DNA of 34,914 nucleotides from an uncultured Fusobacterium sp. (GTDB lineage Bacteria; Fusobacteriota; Fusobacteriia; Fusobacteriales; Fusobacteriaceae). The stretch lies in contig UQQO01000005.1 in the NCBI GenBank assembly GCA_900543175.1, positions 1 through 34,914 on the forward strand. Direction: 5' to 3'. The notes beneath the pieces were generated by a model that saw only the letters and a list, made by a program, of their open reading frames with translations, ran no database searches and had not been told where the DNA came from. The position numbers and the translations under genes were made by a program. Below, piece by piece: positions 18,432 to 27,563 of this stretch (position 1 is its first letter; each line of letters begins with the position of its first letter).

Positions 18432-19295
18432 CTATCTGTCTAGTCCAAATTTTCCCAATCTACAATTTCTATAATCTCTTAAAACTGTATAAGCTGCTTG
18501 TTGTATATTTAGACTTTCACCTTTATTAAACATCTTATTTCTAAGAGCAACTTTCTCAAGAATCTCTCCTAAGATTTCACTCTTATCCTCTGGTTCAAGT
18601 TTATATCTCTCTGCAAAAACATCCCACATATTATATTTTATCATTTTACCTATAAGAATACATGCAATATCCTCTATTGGTAAAATCTCATCTCTAATAG
18701 CTCCTGTAATTGCTAAATTTTGTCCTACTTCATCATTTTCAAACTTAGGCCATAAGATTCCTGGAGTATCTAAAAGTTCTAAACCATCTTTTATTCTAAT
18801 CCATTGTTTTCCCTTAGTAAATCCCGGTTTATTTCCTACTCCTGCACTATTTTTTCCTACTATTCTATTGATTAATCTAGATTTGCCAACGTTTGGTATC
18901 CCTGCAACCATAAGACGTACATTTACTTTTCTAAGTCCTTTAGCCATAAGTTTCTCTTTCTTTTCAGCAGAAACCTTGTCTATTATACTATACAAAGCTT
19001 TTATATTAAATCCTGTTTCAGCACTTATCTCCAATACTTCATCTGCAAAATTATTATCTTTAAAATATTTTTTCCAGTATTGAATCTCTGATTTTTCAAC
19101 AAGATCTGACTTATTTAAAACAATTACTCTCTTTTTATTTTTAGCAAAAACTGATATATCAGGGTTTTTACTTGATAGAGGTATTCTTGCATCTACAACT
19201 TCAAGAACAATATCTATTAGTTGCATATTCTCCTTTATCAAATCTTTTGTTTTTTTCATATGTCCTGGATACCAGTTTATCTTTGTCATTGACAT
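18432..19295 (-). CDS. rbgA: Ribosome biogenesis GTPase RbgA (YlqF)
   Basis: A 287-residue circularly permuted GTPase for late assembly of the 50S subunit. The GTPase motifs appear in permuted order: DAR at 35-37, NKSD (G4) at 61-64, SAETG (G5) near 91, GIPNVGKS (G1) at 132-139, the GFTKG region (G2) near 158, and DTPG (G3) at 176-179. The start WYPGHMKK is typical of YlqF. The C-terminal ~80 residues are the helical RNA-contacting domain. The first of two close ATGs (19293-19295) is chosen because AAGGAG lies 8 bases before it. Confidence 0.95.
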   Translation of the reverse strand: MSMTKINWYPGHMKKTKDLIKENMQLIDIVLEVVDARIPLSSKNPDISVFAKNKKRVIVLNKSDLVEKSEIQYWKKYFKDNNFADEVLEISAETGFNIKALYSIIDKVSAEKKEKLMAKGLRKVNVRLMVAGIPNVGKSRLINRIVGKNSAGVGNKPGFTKGKQWIRIKDGLELLDTPGILWPKFENDEVGQNLAITGAIRDEILPIEDIACILIGKMIKYNMWDVFAERYKLEPEDKSEILGEILEKVALRNKMFNKGESLNIQQAAYTVLRDYRNCRLGKFGLDR

Positions 19296-19307
19296 AATTT
19301 TTTCTCC

Positions 19308-19973
19308 TTAGTCTTCCTGTCCTTTTATTAGAAGAACTATCTCTCCTTTAATAGGATTTTTAGCTAATTTTTCAATTAACTCAGTAGTAGTTCCTCTTAA
19401 TATCTCTTCATAAATTTTAGTAATCTCTCTAACTATTACAACTTCTCTTACACCAATAAACTCTTCAATATCTCTTAAAGTTTTCTCTATTCTAAATGGT
19501 GATTCATATATAACTATCGTTCTCTCCTCTTGAGCTAATGATTTTAAAAGAGTTTGTCTTCCCTTTTTCTTAGGAAGAAAACCTTCAAAACAAAATCTTC
19601 TCATGCTGATTCCTGCTGCTGAAGCTGAAGCTGTTAAAGCACTTGCTCCAGGAATTGGAACAACTTTTATCCCCTCTTTATGAGCAGCATCTACCAACTC
19701 ATATCCTGGATCTGATATACATGGTGTTCCTGCATCTGTTACTAGAGCAATATCTTTTCCCTCTTTTAATAGATTTATTACATTAGCTATCTGATGCATC
19801 TTTGTATGCTCATCATATCTATACACTGTATTTTCTATTTCAAAATGGTTTAAAAGTTTTTTTGTTACTCTTGTATCTTCAGCAAAAATATAATTTACCT
19901 CTTTTAAAATACGAATCCCTCTCAAAGTCATATCTTCAAGATTTCCTATTGGTGTTGCAACTATATAAAGCAT
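19308..19973 (-). CDS. rsmI: 16S rRNA (cytidine1402-2'-O)-methyltransferase RsmI
   Basis: A 221-residue tetrapyrrole-methylase-fold enzyme that 2'-O-methylates C1402 in the decoding centre of 16S rRNA. Motifs include VATPIGNLEDMTLR at the N-terminus, AEDTRVTKKLL, VTDAGTPCISDPGYELV and PIPGASAL. It is shorter than the ~280-residue enterobacterial enzyme because it lacks the small extra C-terminal domain, as in many related bacteria. It lies 21 bases after the protease gene and 12 bases before rbgA. Confidence 0.95.
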   Translation of the reverse strand: MLYIVATPIGNLEDMTLRGIRILKEVNYIFAEDTRVTKKLLNHFEIENTVYRYDEHTKMHQIANVINLLKEGKDIALVTDAGTPCISDPGYELVDAAHKEGIKVVPIPGASALTASASAAGISMRRFCFEGFLPKKKGRQTLLKSLAQEERTIVIYESPFRIEKTLRDIEEFIGVREVVIVREITKIYEEILRGTTTELIEKLAKNPIKGEIVLLIKGQED

Positions 19974-19994
19974 TTTTTCACCTTTCTCCTCAAT

Positions 19995-21281
19995 TTATTT
20001 ATTATTACTATTTATAAGTAATCCTTTAAGAATTCCAACTGCTGTATCCAATTGAATATCTTTATGATTTTCAAACTCTTTAGCAGCCTCTTCTCCCTTG
20101 ATCTCTTTTATTAACTCTTTCTTATTCTCTTTACTTTCATTTTCATCAATATTTGTTACCATGCTATCAAAAAGCATATATCCTTCTTTTTCCACAACTT
20201 TTACATCAGGCTCAATTCCTATTCCGTGAATACAGATTCCACTTGGAGTATAGTATTTAGCAATAGTAAGTTTCATTCCATCTCCATCTGGAAGAGGTAT
20301 AAGAGTTTGAACACTTCCTTTACCGAAAGTTTTCTCCCCAACAAGGATTCCTCTTTTATTATCTTTAATTGCCCCTGATACAATTTCAGAAGCTGAAGCA
20401 CTTCCGCCATTTATAAGGACAACTAATGGGAAATCTCCATAATATTTTCCCTCTCTATTTGAAACTTGTTCATTTCCATCTTTAGATTTTACACTTACTA
20501 CTCTTCCCTCTTTTAAGAACATTGAAGCAATTTTTATAGATTGATCTAATGCTCCTCCTGGGTTACTTCTCAAGTCGAAAATCAACCCTTTCATTCCACT
20601 TTTTTGAAGCTCTTCTAACGCTTTTTTTACATCTGGATATACATTTTCCCCAAATTGAGTAAGTCTTAAATATCCTATATTTTTATCAATCATTCTTTGT
20701 TTTACATACTTTAATTCTACTACTGCTCTAGTTATCTCTATATCCTTTGTCTCTTTTGTATTTTCTCTAAATACAGTAACTTTTACCTTAGTATCTGGCT
20801 CACCCTTTAATTTTTTTACACTCTCTTCACTTGTAAGTTTATATACAGATTCACCATCAATAGCTATAATCTTATCTTTAGGTTTCACTCCTGCTTTAAA
20901 TGCTGGTCCATCTTCAATAGGAGATACAACTGTCAATGCTTCATTAGGTCTCTTTTGAACAACCATCCCTACACCTACATAAGTTCCTTTAATATCCTCT
21001 TTAAAACTTTCTAACTCAGTTTTAGTAAAATAGTTTGAATGAGGATCATCTAAAGATTCAATCATCCCTTTAATTGCCCCTTGCATCAACTCTTTTTTAT
21101 CAACTTGTTTTTCCCCTACATAGTTTTCATTAATTATATCCATAATATCAGATAACTCTTTCAGTTCTCTTATATTTGATAGGAAACCATTTTTATCCTC
21201 ATTTCCATTTGAAAAACAATTAGCAAAAATCACAATGGAAAATAGTAGTATAAATACTCTTGTTCTAAATAATTTTCTCAT
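19995..21281 (-). CDS. ctp: C-terminal processing protease (S41 family)
   Basis: A 428-residue serine protease with an N-terminal signal or anchor (hydrophobic 8-21), so it acts outside the cytoplasm. A helical segment (36-95) precedes a PDZ domain (about 98-180, YVGVGMVVQK and AGVKPKDKI) and the S41 core. The catalytic serine lies in GGSASASE (292-299) and the lysine in GEKTFGKG (Lys321). The signal end IFANC does not fit the strict lipobox, so lipoprotein status is doubtful. A charged linker and a short helix end the protein. The ATG overlaps the tlyA stop by four bases (ATGA), suggesting coupled translation. The substrate is unknown. Confidence 0.95.
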   Translation of the reverse strand: MRKLFRTRVFILLFSIVIFANCFSNGNEDKNGFLSNIRELKELSDIMDIINENYVGEKQVDKKELMQGAIKGMIESLDDPHSNYFTKTELESFKEDIKGTYVGVGMVVQKRPNEALTVVSPIEDGPAFKAGVKPKDKIIAIDGESVYKLTSEESVKKLKGEPDTKVKVTVFRENTKETKDIEITRAVVELKYVKQRMIDKNIGYLRLTQFGENVYPDVKKALEELQKSGMKGLIFDLRSNPGGALDQSIKIASMFLKEGRVVSVKSKDGNEQVSNREGKYYGDFPLVVLINGGSASASEIVSGAIKDNKRGILVGEKTFGKGSVQTLIPLPDGDGMKLTIAKYYTPSGICIHGIGIEPDVKVVEKEGYMLFDSMVTNIDENESKENKKELIKEIKGEEAAKEFENHKDIQLDTAVGILKGLLINSNNK

Positions 21282-22087
21282 ACAGCCCCTCCTAAGTTTT
21301 TACCACTATTAACTACACTCTCTATATCAATAACTCTTTTATTTTCTCTATTTAAACTAAAAAGTGATATATACTCAACATTTCCCTTAGTTCCTGTTAT
21401 TGGTGAAAAATCTAGATTTTCTATATAAAATCCAACTTCCTCTCCACTTTCTATCACTTTTCTTATAGCCTCAATATGTTGTTCTGTGTCTTTAACAATT
21501 CCGCCCTTTGCTATAAACTCCTTATCTGTTTCAAATTGAGGTTTTATAAGAGCCATTAGTTTAGTATTTTCATGGCAAAACTTTCCTAGATGTTCTATAA
21601 CTTTAGTAATAGAGATAAATGAAACATCCATCACTATATAATCTACCTTTTTATTATCCAATTCCTCTTCAGTTAAATCTTTAATATGAACATTCTCTAA
21701 TGATTTTACTCTACTATCATTTCTCAATTTCCAGTCCAATTGATTAGTTCCTACATCAACTGCATAGACAAAAGATGCTCCATTTTGCAGTGAACAATCT
21801 GTGAATCCCCCTGTTGATGCTCCTACATCAAGGATAACTTTATCTTGAAAATCTAGCTCAAATACTTTTAGAGCCTTTTCAAGCTTCAATCCTCCTCTGC
21901 TCACATATTTTGACATCTCTCCTTTTACTCTAATCACAGGTTCTTTGTCTATTTTAATAAGAGTTCCACTCTTATCTATTTTCTTTTCATCAACAATTAC
22001 TAGCCCTGCCATTATTGCTCTTTGTGCCTTTTCTTTATTTTCAAAGAAGCCTCTTTTTACCAAGAGAATGTCCAATCTCTCTCTCAT
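21278..22087 (-). CDS. tlyA: TlyA-family rRNA 2'-O-methyltransferase
   Basis: A 269-residue protein with an N-terminal S4 RNA-binding domain (1-60) and an FtsJ/RrmJ-like methyltransferase domain. The SAM motif DVGASTGGF lies at 87-95, with further motifs MDVSFISI and LIKPQFE. The family methylates cytidine 2'-hydroxyls in 16S and/or 23S rRNA; older annotations call it a hemolysin. The N-terminus is the longer type (RERLDILLVKRG), which in studied cases modifies both subunits. It lies 9 bases after the HD-HTH gene and overlaps the protease gene by four bases. Confidence 0.95.
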   Translation of the reverse strand: MRERLDILLVKRGFFENKEKAQRAIMAGLVIVDEKKIDKSGTLIKIDKEPVIRVKGEMSKYVSRGGLKLEKALKVFELDFQDKVILDVGASTGGFTDCSLQNGASFVYAVDVGTNQLDWKLRNDSRVKSLENVHIKDLTEEELDNKKVDYIVMDVSFISITKVIEHLGKFCHENTKLMALIKPQFETDKEFIAKGGIVKDTEQHIEAIRKVIESGEEVGFYIENLDFSPITGTKGNVEYISLFSLNRENKRVIDIESVVNSGKNLGGAV

Positions 22088-22096
22088 TTTCCACCT

Positions 22097-22957
22097 CTAT
22101 TTTTTCCCATTAGGTTCTGTTTTTTCCAACTCTTTCTTTTTAAATATCTCATCATCTCTAAAATATGGAATTAAAGGATTTTCTAGCATAATATTTTTAA
22201 ATCCTTTTCTATCTACCATTCTTTTTAATTTTTCTGTCTCTCTAACTCTTTGAATAAAAAAGTTATCTCCTATTGGTATCTTTTTATTTTTCTTATAGTA
22301 GTTAATTAACTGCTTTGTATTTTTAAAATTTAATTCCTGTTTAGCTCTTTTAAGTCTATCCTTTATAACCCCTTGAGTGCAATTTAATTTTACACTTATC
22401 TCCTCCAATTGCATTCCTTGAGCCATAAGCTCCAATATTTTATCTGCTCCAATAGGATTTATTCTATGATACTTAGCTGAATACATATCAGCTCTGTGAA
22501 CTATATGAGCCTCTTTACTATTAGGTTGAATTTTTCCCCATTTTCCATGGTGTGATAAAACTATATGAATTATATTTTTTCTAATAGCATCATTTATTTC
22601 AACATCTAATTTTTCCTCTACCTCTTTTAAAACTCTATCTGCCTCTTTAGTTATATATTCTGGCTTTTTTAACATCATTTGAGAGTGTGAAAATTTTTCC
22701 TCTGTCTTTCTTATACTTCCCTTACTCAAATCATGAATAATTATTCCAATAGTCATTGCAAAAAAATCTACTCTCTGTTTTGCCTCTGTAAAACTTCTAT
22801 AATCTCTTTTTAACTCATCTATTGATATTTTTAAAACATCATAAGTATGAGTAGATACCTTTACTCCTTGATCATCAAAAAGTTCTAAATCTTTTACCAT
22901 TTCTAATTCTAAAAGATTTTCAACAAAAGCTAATGCTTTCTTATTCTTTAACTGCAT
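22097..22957 (-). CDS. HD-domain phosphohydrolase with a helix-turn-helix
   Basis: A 286-residue protein. Residues 30-165 are an HD domain: His37, His75-Asp76 (IIHDLSKG), His91, His136-His137 (LSHHGKWG) and Asp157 (HRADMYSAK). The LSHHG...EA...H.AD order resembles the HD domain of YhaM-type exoribonucleases, though no OB domain is present. Residues about 182-207 form a helix-turn-helix of the sigma-region-4/LuxR type (LEEISVKLNCTQGVIKDRL). A basic region follows. The start overlaps the end of dxs by 17 bases, and tlyA begins 9 bases later. The substrate is unknown; a nucleotide or RNA end is a reasonable guess from the HD type. Confidence 0.75.
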   Translation of the reverse strand: MQLKNKKALAFVENLLELEMVKDLELFDDQGVKVSTHTYDVLKISIDELKRDYRSFTEAKQRVDFFAMTIGIIIHDLSKGSIRKTEEKFSHSQMMLKKPEYITKEADRVLKEVEEKLDVEINDAIRKNIIHIVLSHHGKWGKIQPNSKEAHIVHRADMYSAKYHRINPIGADKILELMAQGMQLEEISVKLNCTQGVIKDRLKRAKQELNFKNTKQLINYYKKNKKIPIGDNFFIQRVRETEKLKRMVDRKGFKNIMLENPLIPYFRDDEIFKKKELEKTEPNGKK

Positions 22958-24764
22958 CTATTTTTTCCTCAATTCTTTTAATTAAATTTTCTCCTCTTAA
23001 ACCAAATTCTTTTAAAAGCTCATCTCTTTTTCCGTGTGGAATTATAGGTGTTGCAATCCCTATCTTATATATTTTTTTATCAATTCCATTACTGTTTACA
23101 AAATCTAATATACTACTTCCAAAAGAATTAACTTCATAAGCTTCTTCTAATACAAATATATTATCATATTTTTCTAAATTATCTATCAAATATTTTTCAT
23201 CAAAAGGTTTGATAGAACCAGCACTAACTATTGTTCCATCTATTCCTCTTGCTTTTAATTCTTCATCTATATTTAAAATCTCTTTCAACATACTTCCTGT
23301 TGCTATAAAAAGATTTTTCTTTCCCTTTTTTATCTCTTTCCATTTTCCTATTTGGAATTTTTCATCATTTTCAATGAAAAACTCATTCTCTCTAGGTATT
23401 CTTATAACCAATGGTCCTGAATTAAAATCTTTAGATATCTCTAATATATCTACTAACTCTTGTGAAGTTGTAGGTGCAACAACTGTATAATTAGGGATTG
23501 TTGTAAACATTGAAACATCATAAAGTCCATTGTGAGTTTTTCCATCTTCTCCTACAATTCCAGCTCTATCCACTATAAATCTCACTGGTAATTTTTGAAT
23601 AGATATATCGTGAATAAGTTGGCTGAATCCTCTTTGCATAAAAGTAGAGTAGATTGCTACATAAGGTTTTTTCCCCATTGAAGCTAATCCCCCAGCAAAA
23701 GTTATAGCATGTCCCTCTGCTATTCCCACATCTATCGCTCTATTTTCAAATTTCTTGAAAAAGTCTCCTAGTCCTGTACCTTTCACCATTCCAGCAGAGA
23801 TTGCATAGATATTTTCATTCTCTTCTCCAAGTTTTAACATCTCTTCACCAAAAATGCTAGAATATGTTTTTACTTTAGATGTTGTTGCCCCAGTTTCCAT
23901 ATTAAATGGAGCTATTCCATGGAATTTCTCCTTATCTTTCTCTGCAAAGGAATACCCTTTTCCCTTTTGAGTTTTTATATGAATAAAGATTGGTCCCTCC
24001 ATCTCTTTAACCTTTTCAAAAGTTTCTAGCAACTCATTTATATTATGCCCATCTAAAACTCCTAAAAACTTTAATCCAAAGCTTTCCAATATGCTCAATG
24101 GTAAAAAGAAATTTTTTACAGAAAATTCTACTCTTTCCAATGTTGAAGAAACTCTATTTATTATTCTTAATTTACTGATGATATTTTTTACATCATCTCT
24201 AAGATTCATATATTTTTCACTTACCATCAATTTTCCAAAAAACTTAGAAAGAGAGCCTACATTTTTCCCTATAGACATCTCATTATCATTTAATATAATT
24301 ATTAAGTTTTTTAGTTTTCCACTCATATTATTTAAAGCTTCCAATGAGTGTCCATTAGAAATAGAAGCATCTCCAATTACAACTACAACTTTTCTATTAA
24401 GATCAGCCATAGCTATTCCTGCTCCAGCTGATAGAGCTGTTCCAGCATGTCCAGAGATATATGGATCATAAGGACTCTCTTTAGGATCCATAAATGGTCC
24501 TATCCCATGTCTCTGTCTTAAAGTTGAAAATTTTTCTCCTCTATCTGTTAAAATCTTATGTACATATGCTTGATGCCCCACGTCAAAAAGTAGTTTGTCC
24601 TTTGTAAAATCAAAAACTTTATGCAAGCATAAGGTAAGTTCTACAACTCCTAGATTAGGAGCTAAATGTCCTCCATTTTTACTCACTGTTTCTATTAATT
24701 TTTTTCTTATCTCTTCAGCTTTTTTTTCTAGCTCTTCTACACTTGCTTTCTTTAAATTTTCCAT
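22941..24764 (-). CDS. dxs: 1-deoxy-D-xylulose-5-phosphate synthase
   Basis: A 607-residue thiamine-diphosphate enzyme that joins pyruvate and glyceraldehyde 3-phosphate, the first step of the MEP isoprenoid pathway. Motifs include GHLAPNLGVVELT (32-44), FDVGHQAYVHK, the ThDP site starting at GDASISNGHS (131-140) and ending with NDN, the AEGHAITFAGG glutamate region, and GEDGKTHNG. Two positions differ from the common form: GDA replaces the usual GDG, and HNG replaces HHG. The length is slightly below the 620-640 usual for the family. It lies 9 bases after the PAP2-like gene and overlaps the HD-HTH gene; dxs-tlyA proximity is widespread. Confidence 0.95.
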   Translation of the reverse strand: MENLKKASVEELEKKAEEIRKKLIETVSKNGGHLAPNLGVVELTLCLHKVFDFTKDKLLFDVGHQAYVHKILTDRGEKFSTLRQRHGIGPFMDPKESPYDPYISGHAGTALSAGAGIAMADLNRKVVVVIGDASISNGHSLEALNNMSGKLKNLIIILNDNEMSIGKNVGSLSKFFGKLMVSEKYMNLRDDVKNIISKLRIINRVSSTLERVEFSVKNFFLPLSILESFGLKFLGVLDGHNINELLETFEKVKEMEGPIFIHIKTQKGKGYSFAEKDKEKFHGIAPFNMETGATTSKVKTYSSIFGEEMLKLGEENENIYAISAGMVKGTGLGDFFKKFENRAIDVGIAEGHAITFAGGLASMGKKPYVAIYSTFMQRGFSQLIHDISIQKLPVRFIVDRAGIVGEDGKTHNGLYDVSMFTTIPNYTVVAPTTSQELVDILEISKDFNSGPLVIRIPRENEFFIENDEKFQIGKWKEIKKGKKNLFIATGSMLKEILNIDEELKARGIDGTIVSAGSIKPFDEKYLIDNLEKYDNIFVLEEAYEVNSFGSSILDFVNSNGIDKKIYKIGIATPIIPHGKRDELLKEFGLRGENLIKRIEEKIDAVKE

Positions 24765-24773
24765 ATTCCATCC

Positions 24774-25259
24774 TTACCCCTGTAGATACGTTCTAAAGAG
24801 CAATCCAATAATTATTCCTAAAATACAACCTACCATTACTTCAAATGGTGTGTGACCTAACAGTTCTTTCAATTTAGCTTCCTTCTCTTTACTAAAATGT
24901 TTGTTATACTGTGCCCTTCCAATAAATAGAGGAATCTTCTCTATAAGTGAATTTATAACTCCAGCTTGCTTTCCTGCTGCTCTCCTAATTCCAGCAGCAT
25001 CATACATTACTATTCCTGCAAAAATTATTGTAATAGCAAAAAGATCGCTATTTATTCCATATCTTATAGCTATACATGTTACCAAACAAGATACAGTAGA
25101 ACTATGGGAACTTGGCATTCCACCAGTATCCCACAGTCTTGTTATATCAAGTTTTCCTTTTTTAAAAATACTTGTTAAGACCTTATAAAATTGTGCTATA
25201 AACCAAGCTATAAACACAACATCTAGTACTCTATTATTTAATATAATTCCGGGATTCAT
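24774..25259 (-). CDS. Divergent PAP2-family membrane protein (YuiD-like, DUF212)
   Basis: A 161-residue membrane protein of the divergent PAP2 family. The motif GGMPSSHSS at about 46-54 corresponds to the conserved phosphatase box, with a later DAAGIRRAAGKQA segment and a histidine near GHTPFEV. Membrane segments lie at about 10-30, 55-90 and 140-158. Family members are presumed lipid or isoprenyl phosphate phosphatases, but activity is not proven for most. It is directly upstream of dxs (9 bases), which fits an isoprenoid or lipid-phosphate theme but does not prove one. Confidence 0.85.
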   Translation of the reverse strand: MNPGIILNNRVLDVVFIAWFIAQFYKVLTSIFKKGKLDITRLWDTGGMPSSHSSTVSCLVTCIAIRYGINSDLFAITIIFAGIVMYDAAGIRRAAGKQAGVINSLIEKIPLFIGRAQYNKHFSKEKEAKLKELLGHTPFEVMVGCILGIIIGLLFRTYLQG

Positions 25260-25275
25260 CTTTTCCCTCCAAAAA

Positions 25276-25584
25276 CTATCTTATTCCTTTTACTTCTAAA
25301 GATATAACTGGTTTATCTGTATTTTCTCTATATAAAATAATTGTTCTTCCTATTAGTCCAACAACTTCAAATTCATCTCTAGCTGATAACTCTTCTAATA
25401 TCTCTTCTTTCTCTTTTTCACAGTTTTGAAGAATCTTTACTTTTAAAATCTCTCTTGAGTTTATAGCTTCAAGTATACTTTGAATTAAATTTTCTGTTAC
25501 TCCATCTTTTCCTATTCTTACTAATGGTTCTAAATCATGTGCTTGCTTTCTTAAAAATGATCTTTGTTTACTTGTTAATGACAT
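25276..25584 (-). CDS. yhbY: YhbY-family (CRM domain) RNA-binding protein
   Basis: A 102-residue single CRM-domain protein. The start LTSKQRSFLRKQAHDLEP, the GxxG-type loop RIGKDGVTENL (23-33) and the end GRTIILYRE are characteristic. Family members bind the 50S subunit precursor and help ribosome assembly. It lies 47 bases after the RNase J gene and 16 bases before the PAP2-like gene; the 47 bases show only an AGGAG ribosome site and AT-rich sequence. Confidence 0.94.
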   Translation of the reverse strand: MSLTSKQRSFLRKQAHDLEPLVRIGKDGVTENLIQSILEAINSREILKVKILQNCEKEKEEILEELSARDEFEVVGLIGRTIILYRENTDKPVISLEVKGIR

Positions 25585-25631
25585 ATTTTTCTCCTTTTTC
25601 TCTCTTAATTTTTACTAAATTTTTTCTAAAA

Positions 25632-27491
25632 TTAAACTTCCATTATTATTGGTAGTATTACTGGGTTTCTCTTTGTTTTATTATAAAAATATTTTGATGC
25701 TATATCTCTAGTATTATTTTTCAACATTGCCCAATCTTTTATAGCATTTCCATCCATGCTATCTAGTTTTTGCTTAATTGTTTCAATAGCCTCTTTTATT
25801 ATATCATCTGACTCCTTTGAATAAACAAATCCTCTTGTAACAATATCTGGACCTACTATAATTTTTCCTGTTTCTTTATCTAAAGTAAATACTATAACTA
25901 CAACTCCATCTTGAGAAAGTTGTTGTCTATCTTTAAGAACAATATTTCCTATATCTCCAACTCCTAATCCGTCAACTAATGTAGCTCCTGCATTTACCTT
26001 TCCTTTAATTTTTACTGATGATTTTGTTACCTCAACTTTACTACCATTTTGTGCAATGATAATATTATTTTTAGGTACTCCTGTTTCGATAGCTGTGTCC
26101 TTATGTGCTTTCAACATCTTATGTTCACCATGAACTGGCATAAAATATTTTGGTTTTATTAAGTTTAACATAAGTTTTTGTTCATCTTTGCTTCCATGTC
26201 CTGATACATGAATTCCAGCAATTTTTTTAAATACAACCTCTGCATCATATTTTAAAAGATTATTTATATTATTTGAAACTGCTTTTTCATTTCCTGGGAT
26301 AGGAGTTGCTGAAATTATTACAGTATCTCCTTCTTTTATCTTTATATGTTTATGCATATTTTTAGCTATTCTTGAAAGAGCTGCCATAGGTTCTCCTTGA
26401 GTTCCTGTACAAAGAATAACTACCTTATTATCTCTTAAACTATCTACTTCAGCTAAAGATATCATCATTCCCTCAGGTATTCTTAAATATCCTAAATTTG
26501 AAGCTATCTCAAATACTTTCACTAAGCTTCTTCCATCAATAGCTATTCTTCTTCCATACTCTTCAGCAGTATTTATAATCTGTTGTAATCTATGAACATG
26601 AGAAGCAAAAGCTGCAACTATAATTCTTCCTTTAGCCTTTGAAAACTCCTGTTTAAATGCCTCTCCTACACTTTTCTCTGATGGTGTAAATCCTTCTACC
26701 TCAGAGTTTGTTGAGTCAGATAGCATCAGATCTACTCCCTGCTCTCCAATTTGAGAAAGTCTTGCAAAATCCACTCCCTCTCCATCTACTGGAGTTAAAT
26801 CAATTTTAAAGTCTCCTGTATGGAATACTACCCCAGCAGGTGTAGTTATTACTAGTGCATAAGCATCTGTTATAGAGTGTGTTACTTTTATAAATTCAAC
26901 TGTAAAATATTTTCCAACTTTTACTTTACTTCTTCCCTTAACCTCTTTCATCTTAGGAAGTTCCTTTGAAAATCCAGGATTTTCAAATTTAGATTTTGCC
27001 AATGCAAGAGTTAATTTTCCTCCATACATAGGAACTGTCTTATCTATCTTTTGATAAAGATATGGGATAGATCCTATATGATCTTCATGTCCATGTGTTA
27101 TAAATAACCCTTTAACTTTATCCTTATTATTTTCTAAAAATGTAAAATCTGGAATTACCAAATCTATTCCTAAAAGATTTTCATCTGGAAAAGTTACCCC
27201 AGAGTCAATAATAATTATTTCATCTCTATACTGAACCACTGTCATATTTTTTCCAACTTCTTCTAATCCTCCAAGAGGAATAACATACATCTTCTCTTCT
27301 TTTTGGCTTTTAGCTTCCTTTGTTTCAGTAGTAGTTACTTTAGATGTTTTTTTGCTGTCATCTTTTAGCTCTTTTATTCCAGCTTTTATAGCTCTTATTT
27401 TCTCTTTTATAGCTTTTACTTCTTTTATTCCTGTAACATTACTTTTTTCTTTCTTCTTTTGTAAATCTGTATCTTTTATTTTTCTTATCAT
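25632..27491 (-). CDS. rnj: Ribonuclease J
   Basis: A 619-residue metallo-beta-lactamase/beta-CASP nuclease with 5'-3' exonuclease and endonuclease activity in mRNA decay and rRNA maturation. The metal motif HGHEDH lies at 133-138. The core starts with MYVIPLGGLEEVGKN near residue 68, and the C-terminal beta-CASP and RNase J domains are complete (ISATPIPGNE, HVSGHGSKDE, FMPVHGE). An N-terminal extension of about 60 residues, very rich in lysine, precedes the core; RNase J1 of Bacillus has none. An inner start at Met68 is possible, but AAGGAG lies properly before the upstream ATG. It follows PBP2 across a gap of 72 bases in which no clear promoter is seen. Confidence 0.95.
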   Translation of the reverse strand: MIRKIKDTDLQKKKEKSNVTGIKEVKAIKEKIRAIKAGIKELKDDSKKTSKVTTTETKEAKSQKEEKMYVIPLGGLEEVGKNMTVVQYRDEIIIIDSGVTFPDENLLGIDLVIPDFTFLENNKDKVKGLFITHGHEDHIGSIPYLYQKIDKTVPMYGGKLTLALAKSKFENPGFSKELPKMKEVKGRSKVKVGKYFTVEFIKVTHSITDAYALVITTPAGVVFHTGDFKIDLTPVDGEGVDFARLSQIGEQGVDLMLSDSTNSEVEGFTPSEKSVGEAFKQEFSKAKGRIIVAAFASHVHRLQQIINTAEEYGRRIAIDGRSLVKVFEIASNLGYLRIPEGMMISLAEVDSLRDNKVVILCTGTQGEPMAALSRIAKNMHKHIKIKEGDTVIISATPIPGNEKAVSNNINNLLKYDAEVVFKKIAGIHVSGHGSKDEQKLMLNLIKPKYFMPVHGEHKMLKAHKDTAIETGVPKNNIIIAQNGSKVEVTKSSVKIKGKVNAGATLVDGLGVGDIGNIVLKDRQQLSQDGVVVIVFTLDKETGKIIVGPDIVTRGFVYSKESDDIIKEAIETIKQKLDSMDGNAIKDWAMLKNNTRDIASKYFYNKTKRNPVILPIIMEV

Positions 27492-27563
27492 TATATGTTC
27501 TCCTTAACCAAATTAAGTGTTCATTACCTCCACTATTTTTAAAACTTCTAATATAAAACTAAC

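Noticed and set aside
24091..24471. 126-residue open frame on the plus strand
   Set aside because: It is antisense to dxs, with no ribosome site or recognisable motif.
27492..27563. Regulatory hairpin hiding the RNase J ribosome site (27503-27517) and a three-codon mini-ORF upstream
   Set aside because: The stem is only 5 AT-rich pairs, and the mini-ORF has a ribosome site spaced only 2 bases from its ATG; both are expected by chance at this base composition.
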